Assembly: GCF_040712315.1 (NCBI RefSeq) | Contig: NC_134017.1 | Span: forward strand, 13,732,001 to 13,796,000 | Direction of reading: 5' to 3' | DNA length: 64,000 bases | DNA from: Castanea sativa | Lineage: Eukaryota > Streptophyta > Magnoliopsida > Fagales > Fagaceae | Part shown: positions 60,036-64,000 of the stretch, in pieces | Position numbering within the stretch: the first letter of the stretch is position 1 | How the letters are laid out: each line of letters opens with the position of its first letter | Notes under the pieces: model-generated | Database searches by the model: none | What the model was told of the DNA's origin: nothing | What the model saw: the letters and a program-made list of their open reading frames with translations, nothing else | Position numbers and translations under genes: made by a program

Positions 60036-60331
60036 AGCAGGTGGTGATCATGATTGGTTCTTGTCATCTCGATGTGCTTGGGTTGCTATGATTGTAGTTA
60101 GAGCTAAAGAACTGAGAGAGAGAGAGCTGAAAAGAATGTAAAATGAAAAGAAATGAAAACATTAAAAAAAATGTTTTCCAATTTCATGTTTATACAATAA
60201 AAATTAGCTTTTTTATTATTTTTTTTTTTTTGTGAAAACACCCCTTCAAACAAACTTTTTTTTTTTGTGGAACCGTTATTTTTGGAATTTAATCATCAAA
60301 ATTGTTTCTTTTTTTGACAGAATTTTAACCT
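60036..60331. other. Short intergenic sequence with poly-T tracts
   Basis: No gene; several T-rich runs around 60210-60320. Confidence 0.4.
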
Positions 60332-60556
60332 ATGGCACCCACTCCTGATGATAACTCTTTATTATCAAATCAAGACACCAGTCGATTTTTGGTGTATGTA
60401 GGGATTAAACGTCAAATCTCTTATTCAACCTCCAAAATTTTATTTTATTGGGAGCCACCAAAACCCAAACTTGCTCTACCTCCTACATCTACGACTTGGA
60501 GTTTCATTGCTAACAATATTTCCAAATCAAGAATATCTCCTAGTGAATTGTTTTAA
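60332..60556 (+). CDS. Unrecognised 74-residue reading frame
   Basis: It starts MAPTPDDNSLLSNQDTSRFL and includes FYWEPPKPKLALPPTSTTWS, then ends at SPSELF. The composition is balanced and unlike the low-complexity frames elsewhere in the window. I do not recognise the family. A lysine- and glutamate-rich frame lies beyond a MITE-like insertion at about 60905-61091 and might once have been part of the same gene, but stops separate them. It may be a relic of a mobile or other foreign element. Whether it is expressed is unknown. Confidence 0.3.
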   Translation: MAPTPDDNSLLSNQDTSRFLVYVGIKRQISYSTSKILFYWEPPKPKLALPPTSTTWSFIANNISKSRISPSELF

Positions 60557-60635
60557 TAAGTATAGGGAGAATAAATAGTTTTGAGGGGATATAATATAAA
60601 GATGATTTAAAAACAATAAAAATTGAAGATATTGA

Positions 60636-60909
60636 GTATCCGTTTGGATACAAGTCTACGTTTTGAGTTTGTGTTTTCAGCTTTCTTTTTTTTTTTTCTC
60701 CAACACGTGAATAGTAATTGGTACTGTTTATACACATGGATTCACTGTGCGGGAGACAAAAGTTACTGTTCATGGGACCCACAAGCACTTTATTCAAAAA
60801 ATGTATTAAAAAATGGGTCCCATAATACCATTCACACATTTAAAAATTATTTTGCTATAGTGTTTTCAGTTTTCAATTTTCAACAATAAGTTCTATTCAA
60901 ACGGACCCT
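60636..60909. mobile_element. MITE-like fold-back element
   Basis: The left end gtatccgtttggatacaag and the opposite-strand right end agggtccgtttgaatag share a tccgtttg core. The ends match the (g)ggtctgtttggatac type at 61097. The interior includes a poly-T run. A clean 8-bp duplication was not found. Confidence 0.6.
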
Positions 60910-61091
60910 GAATATCAAGTCTTACCACCGCAAATTGAATAATTATGTGCAAAATAAAAAATTACATGAAAAATTAGAAGCCAAAGAGGAAAATATGGAT
61001 GATTTTGTGAATTTTGATAAAGATTATACAGAAGAAAAAAGTCATGAGGCAGAAATTGTTGAAATCAGAGATCTCGATGAACTAATCAAAT
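60905..61091 (+). pseudogene. Unrecognised acidic/lysine-rich frame fragment
   Basis: Continuous coding-like sequence without a start codon near its left edge reads YVQNKKLHEKLEAKEENMDD and then NFDKDYTEEKSHEAEIVEIR, ending DLDELIK-TGA. It is highly charged and may be coiled-coil in part. It lies between two MITE-like elements. I do not recognise the family. Confidence 0.35.
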
Positions 61092-61096
61092 GATTT

Positions 61097-61502
61097 TGGG
61101 TCTGTTTGGATACCGCTTATTTTGCTGAAATTGAAAATTTCTTGCTAAAAGTACTATAAATAAAAGTAGAAGTTGGTTGAAATAGTAAAACAAGGCTCAC
61201 GAATAGTACCAAAAAGTGCTGTGGGACCCATAAATAGTACCAAAAATAAGATAAATAGTAAAATAATTTTAATTTTTCATTGGTATCCAAATACACACTT
61301 AGTTTGTGTCTAGATACCACTTATTTTGTTGAAACTAAAAACTCATTACTGAAAGTACTATAGATAAAAGTAAAAGTTAGTTGAAATAGTACAGTGGGGT
61401 CCATGAATAGTCCAAAAATGTGCAATGGGGTCTATGAATAGTTGCAAAAATAAACTGAATAGCAAAATAATTTTAATTTTTAATTTGTTCCCAAACGCAT
61501 GC
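61097..61502. mobile_element. Two adjacent related MITE-like fold-backs
   Basis: Unit 1 (about 61097-61300) runs from gggtctgtttggatacc to ggtatccaaatac. Unit 2 (about 61303-61502) runs from gtttgtgtctagatacc to gttcccaaacgc. Both contain aaagtactata(g/a)ataaaagta and gtggg(a/g)(c/t)c(c/t)at(a/g)aatag. Each unit has inverted ends. The pair could be a tandem duplication or one element inserted beside another. Confidence 0.65.
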
Positions 61503-62184
61503 TAAATGTCCAAATCCTATTACTTTAGCGAAAAGAAACGCACTAGAGTGTATTGATTTAATAGGGATGGAAATATTCAATTGGGTTATCAATTTTTGGC
61601 TTGATGAATATTTTCAATTGTAAAAAAACCAAGAGAAAGGAACCCCTTATTCTATTAGTTCAATTGATGGGTTGCAAGTATAGAAAGAAGACAAAGGGAT
61701 TGAGTTATTCGAAATACTTGTTCTCCTGGATTGGAAGATTCCATCTCCCAAATACTAACTCAGCATGATTTTATTTTATTTCTTTTTCAAGCGGAAGGGT
61801 CTTGTTTAGAATAGAATATAAAGTTCAGTCTTTTGGTGTTTATTAATTTTTATATTTTTATGTAATTTTTAGAATTTTAGAAATAGGTTTTTATTTCCCT
61901 TTTAAAAGAGTTTTTTTTTTTTTTTTTTTAAGATTTTGTGAGTAATAATTGGGTCCTTGTTGGAGGAACTAGATCCTTTCCATGTCAATATTTCTATTCC
62001 AACCATTCAATTTCATAGTTAAGAGTTTATTTTTTGAATCTTATAGTATAAAGATTACCATGTCATTTAAAATTTGTATAAAGTTGTATGTAGTATGTAC
62101 ACTTTAAAATTTTCAATCATAAAATGAATCACTGCTAAATAAAAAAAACAGGTTCATTTTTTCTAACTTGGAAGGGAGCACAAT
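61503..62184. other. Intergenic sequence
   Basis: AT-rich with a poly-T tract at about 61910-61930. No gene was recognised. Confidence 0.4.
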
Positions 62185-62293
62185 CTAGGAACAAAAAGAT
62201 TTTGCATTTCTCTGTAACACTACTACTTCACAGCAATGATTGCATGCAGTCTTTCGTTTATACTTATATAAACGTAAGGTCCAAATGACTAAC

Positions 62294-62831
62294 CTGTATA
62301 GTATATTGCTTAATGAACCAAAATCCAGGCGCCAGAAGAGTGCCAATGATCTATCTTCTGTTGAATACGTCGAATTGTGCAATGGCCTTAACTCTATTAC
62401 CGATATGAATGGTGTCCCGAGTTGCGTGTTTACAAGACAGATTTGTAAATAATTTAGAGATGATACATGTATGAGCTCCTTGATGACACCAATGGATACA
62501 GCCTTTACTTTAATCGTGTCCAACATATTTGCTCCTAAATGAAGATCAACTTGTGGTAACTTACATTTTCCATCATAATTCCCTTACAAGAAAGTGGCTA
62601 GGATCATATAGTTAGTGCCTTGCGTAACGTTTATGCTGTAACAGTTTCGAATTCCATCAGGAAAGCTTCTGAGACTCCATGTTTCCTGTTGATCGTTATT
62701 TTTGAACTTATTTAATATCTCCTTACTTATGCCAGAGTCTATGAATGCCGCATCGGAAATGTAATCTATGCCTGTTCTCCAGTTCTTATAGCTCGAATTT
62801 TTTGCCAACCCACAATCTATGCTTATGAATT
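62294..62831 (-). pseudogene. Receptor-kinase pseudogene 3 (first malectin-like exon)
   Basis: One 538-bp exon lies between a tttgcag acceptor (62832) and a gttagt donor (62293). It is homologous to exon 2 of receptor-kinase pseudogene 1 (547 bp). It reads FISIDCGLAKNSSYKNWRTG, SLRSFPDGIRNCYSINVTQG, then a TAA stop at 62584-62586 where the paralogue has Tyr (FLYGNYD). It resumes with SSLNYLQICLVNTQLGTPFI and WRLDFGSLSNILYR. The signal-peptide exon is missing; a Copia element starts 49 bp upstream on the minus strand. No downstream exons are visible. Confidence 0.85.
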
Positions 62832-62879
62832 CTGCAAATTGAACGAACAATACCTCAGCCCAGGCCATATGGTTCAGGT

Positions 62880-63534
62880 TGTTAGGTGCAAGCCGGCGCC
62901 AAGGTTAAGCCTACATGGAAGCTCTTTAATGAGTTAAGCTACTCCTATTGTATTTAGGAGTTAGTGTGTTGAATAGTTAATCCCTGACAAGAATTCTAGT
63001 TGAAGTTGATTAAGGAATCCAAGTGTTCCTAGGAAAAGAATTAGAGTTTATGTGCTACTAGGAGTGTAAGGCAGCTGAAGTTTCTTTTGTATATAAAAGG
63101 CATGCCTATGCTAAAAAGAAGAATACACACAAGTTGAAAACGAGCGTCGGATAGTGAAGAAAAAAGAAAAAGGTGCCACACGAGAAAAAAAAAAGGGGAG
63201 CAGCCAAGAGAGAGCCGCTTAGAGAAAGAAGACAGCCAAGAAAGAGAGCTATGAGTGGAGAAGAAAATAAAAGGGAGAGAGCAAAGTGTTGCTGCTTTTG
63301 AGAGAGATAATTAGTGTATGTGAGAGCAAAGAAAACAAGAGAGATTTTTTCTTTAGTCGTGAGTCATACACTAGAATTATTGTAATTGATTTGATAATAG
63401 TGAAATTATTCGGAGTTTGTCCCATGATTTTTTCCTTCAAAAAGAAAGGGATTTCCACGTAAATTTTGTTTTTTTGTGTGTGATTGTTAATTTGGATTGC
63501 TAATAATGTTGATAATATTACTTGGGACCTAACA
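62880..63534 (+). mobile_element. 5' LTR of a Copia element running off the window
   Basis: 655 bp with perfect inverted ends TGTTAGGT and ACCTAACA. A primer site tggtatcagacc (63537-63548; one base from the usual form) follows. The flank on the left is CAGGT, the expected target duplication to look for beyond the window. Its 3' part matches the degenerate LTR at 19690-19775. Confidence 0.9.
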
Positions 63535-64000
63535 AATGGTATCAGACCTAAGGTTAGAGTGGAAACGATGGCTGGAGAAGAAGGCAAGGCTTCAGAAACG
63601 ATGGCTGTGATTGAATAGGCGTCGGGTATTGGAGGATGCAAATTGAAGATTATCTCTATGATAAGAAATTGCATCTACCTCTTTTGGGGACGAAACCTGA
63701 AACTATGAAGGATGAAGACGGGAACCTTCTTGATAGACAGGTATTAGGAGTTATTCGATTAACTCTGTTAAGATCAGTTGCGCACAATGTTGTGAAAGAA
63801 AATATCACAGTGGATTTGATGAAGGCTTTGTCTAGCATGTATGAAAAGTCGTCGGCTAACAACAAGGTGTATCTGATGAAAAAGTTATTTAATTTGAAGA
63901 AAATAGAAGACACTTCTATAGCGCAACATCTTAATGAGTTCAATACAATCACAAATCAATTATCCAGGGTGGAAATTGAAATTTGATGATGAGATTCATG
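63535..64000 (+). pseudogene. Copia gag (UBN2-type) with frame breaks, partial
   Basis: An ATG at 63568 (MAGEEGKASETMAVIE) meets a stop. The Gag frame resumes at 63636 (MQIEDYLYDKKLHLPLLGTK, LLDRQVLGVIRLTLLRSVAH, NKVYLMKKLFNLKKIEDTSI, AQHLNEFNTITNQLS). An extra A near 63980 shifts EIEF out of frame just before the window ends. The motifs are the UBN2/retrotran_gag family found in plant Copia elements. The remaining gag and pol would lie to the right of the window. Confidence 0.85.

Noticed and set aside
63249..63674. 141-residue minus-strand frame
   Set aside because: It is antisense to the Copia LTR and leader and has no recognisable domain.

Overview
The window is nuclear DNA from a flowering plant, most likely a woody eudicot. 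The evidence is GT-AG introns in AT-rich DNA, plant-specific gene families (an F-box/FBA protein, malectin-like LRR receptor kinases, a plant-mobile-domain gene), dense Copia and L1-type retroelements with tRNA-iMet primer sites, and an inserted piece of plastid trnI. The genus cannot be fixed from sequence reading alone. Only one host gene looks intact, an intronless F-box gene at 3701-5032 on the minus strand. Almost everything else is gene wreckage or transposable elements.

Layout. 1-8640: two diverged copies of a segment, offset by about 5.3 kb, flank the F-box gene. They carry exons of broken 26S proteasome subunit RPN3 genes (minus), and a third isolated RPN3 exon lies at 7665-7775. 8838-11276: a plant-mobile-domain (PMD) gene (minus) with a readable exon structure but single-base frame breaks. 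13231-13921: a 74-bp tandem repeat, then an array of about 62-nt fold-back hairpins spaced 105-108 bp apart. 16750-30049: two malectin-like LRR receptor-kinase pseudogenes (minus). The first is split by an LTR-type insertion that itself carries a Harbinger-like element, and plastid DNA sits in one of its introns. A gag-less Sirevirus-like Copia element separates the two. 30585-33087: a 2.5-kb solo LTR.

34416-38925: a 5'-truncated LINE with a 14-bp target duplication, itself hit by a solo LTR (duplication ATTAG). 40814-43000: remains of an old minus-strand Copia element. 44040-57747: a second LINE (plus), interrupted by a nearly complete two-LTR Copia element (44985-52778, duplication GTAAA) and by a 580-bp hAT MITE (55247-55826, duplication TATCACCA). 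58306-60035: two more LTRs, back to back, related to those at 35900 and 40814. 60332-61502: an unrecognised reading frame and several fold-back MITEs. 62294-62831: a third receptor-kinase exon. 62880 to the end: the 5' LTR and broken gag of another Copia element.

The genes do not form a pathway. The picture is a tandem minus-strand receptor-kinase cluster and a small gene neighbourhood that have been taken apart by layered retrotransposition. Target duplications allow much of the insertion order to be read. I found no convincing new multi-gene system; the most unusual non-coding structure is the hairpin array at 13556-13921.
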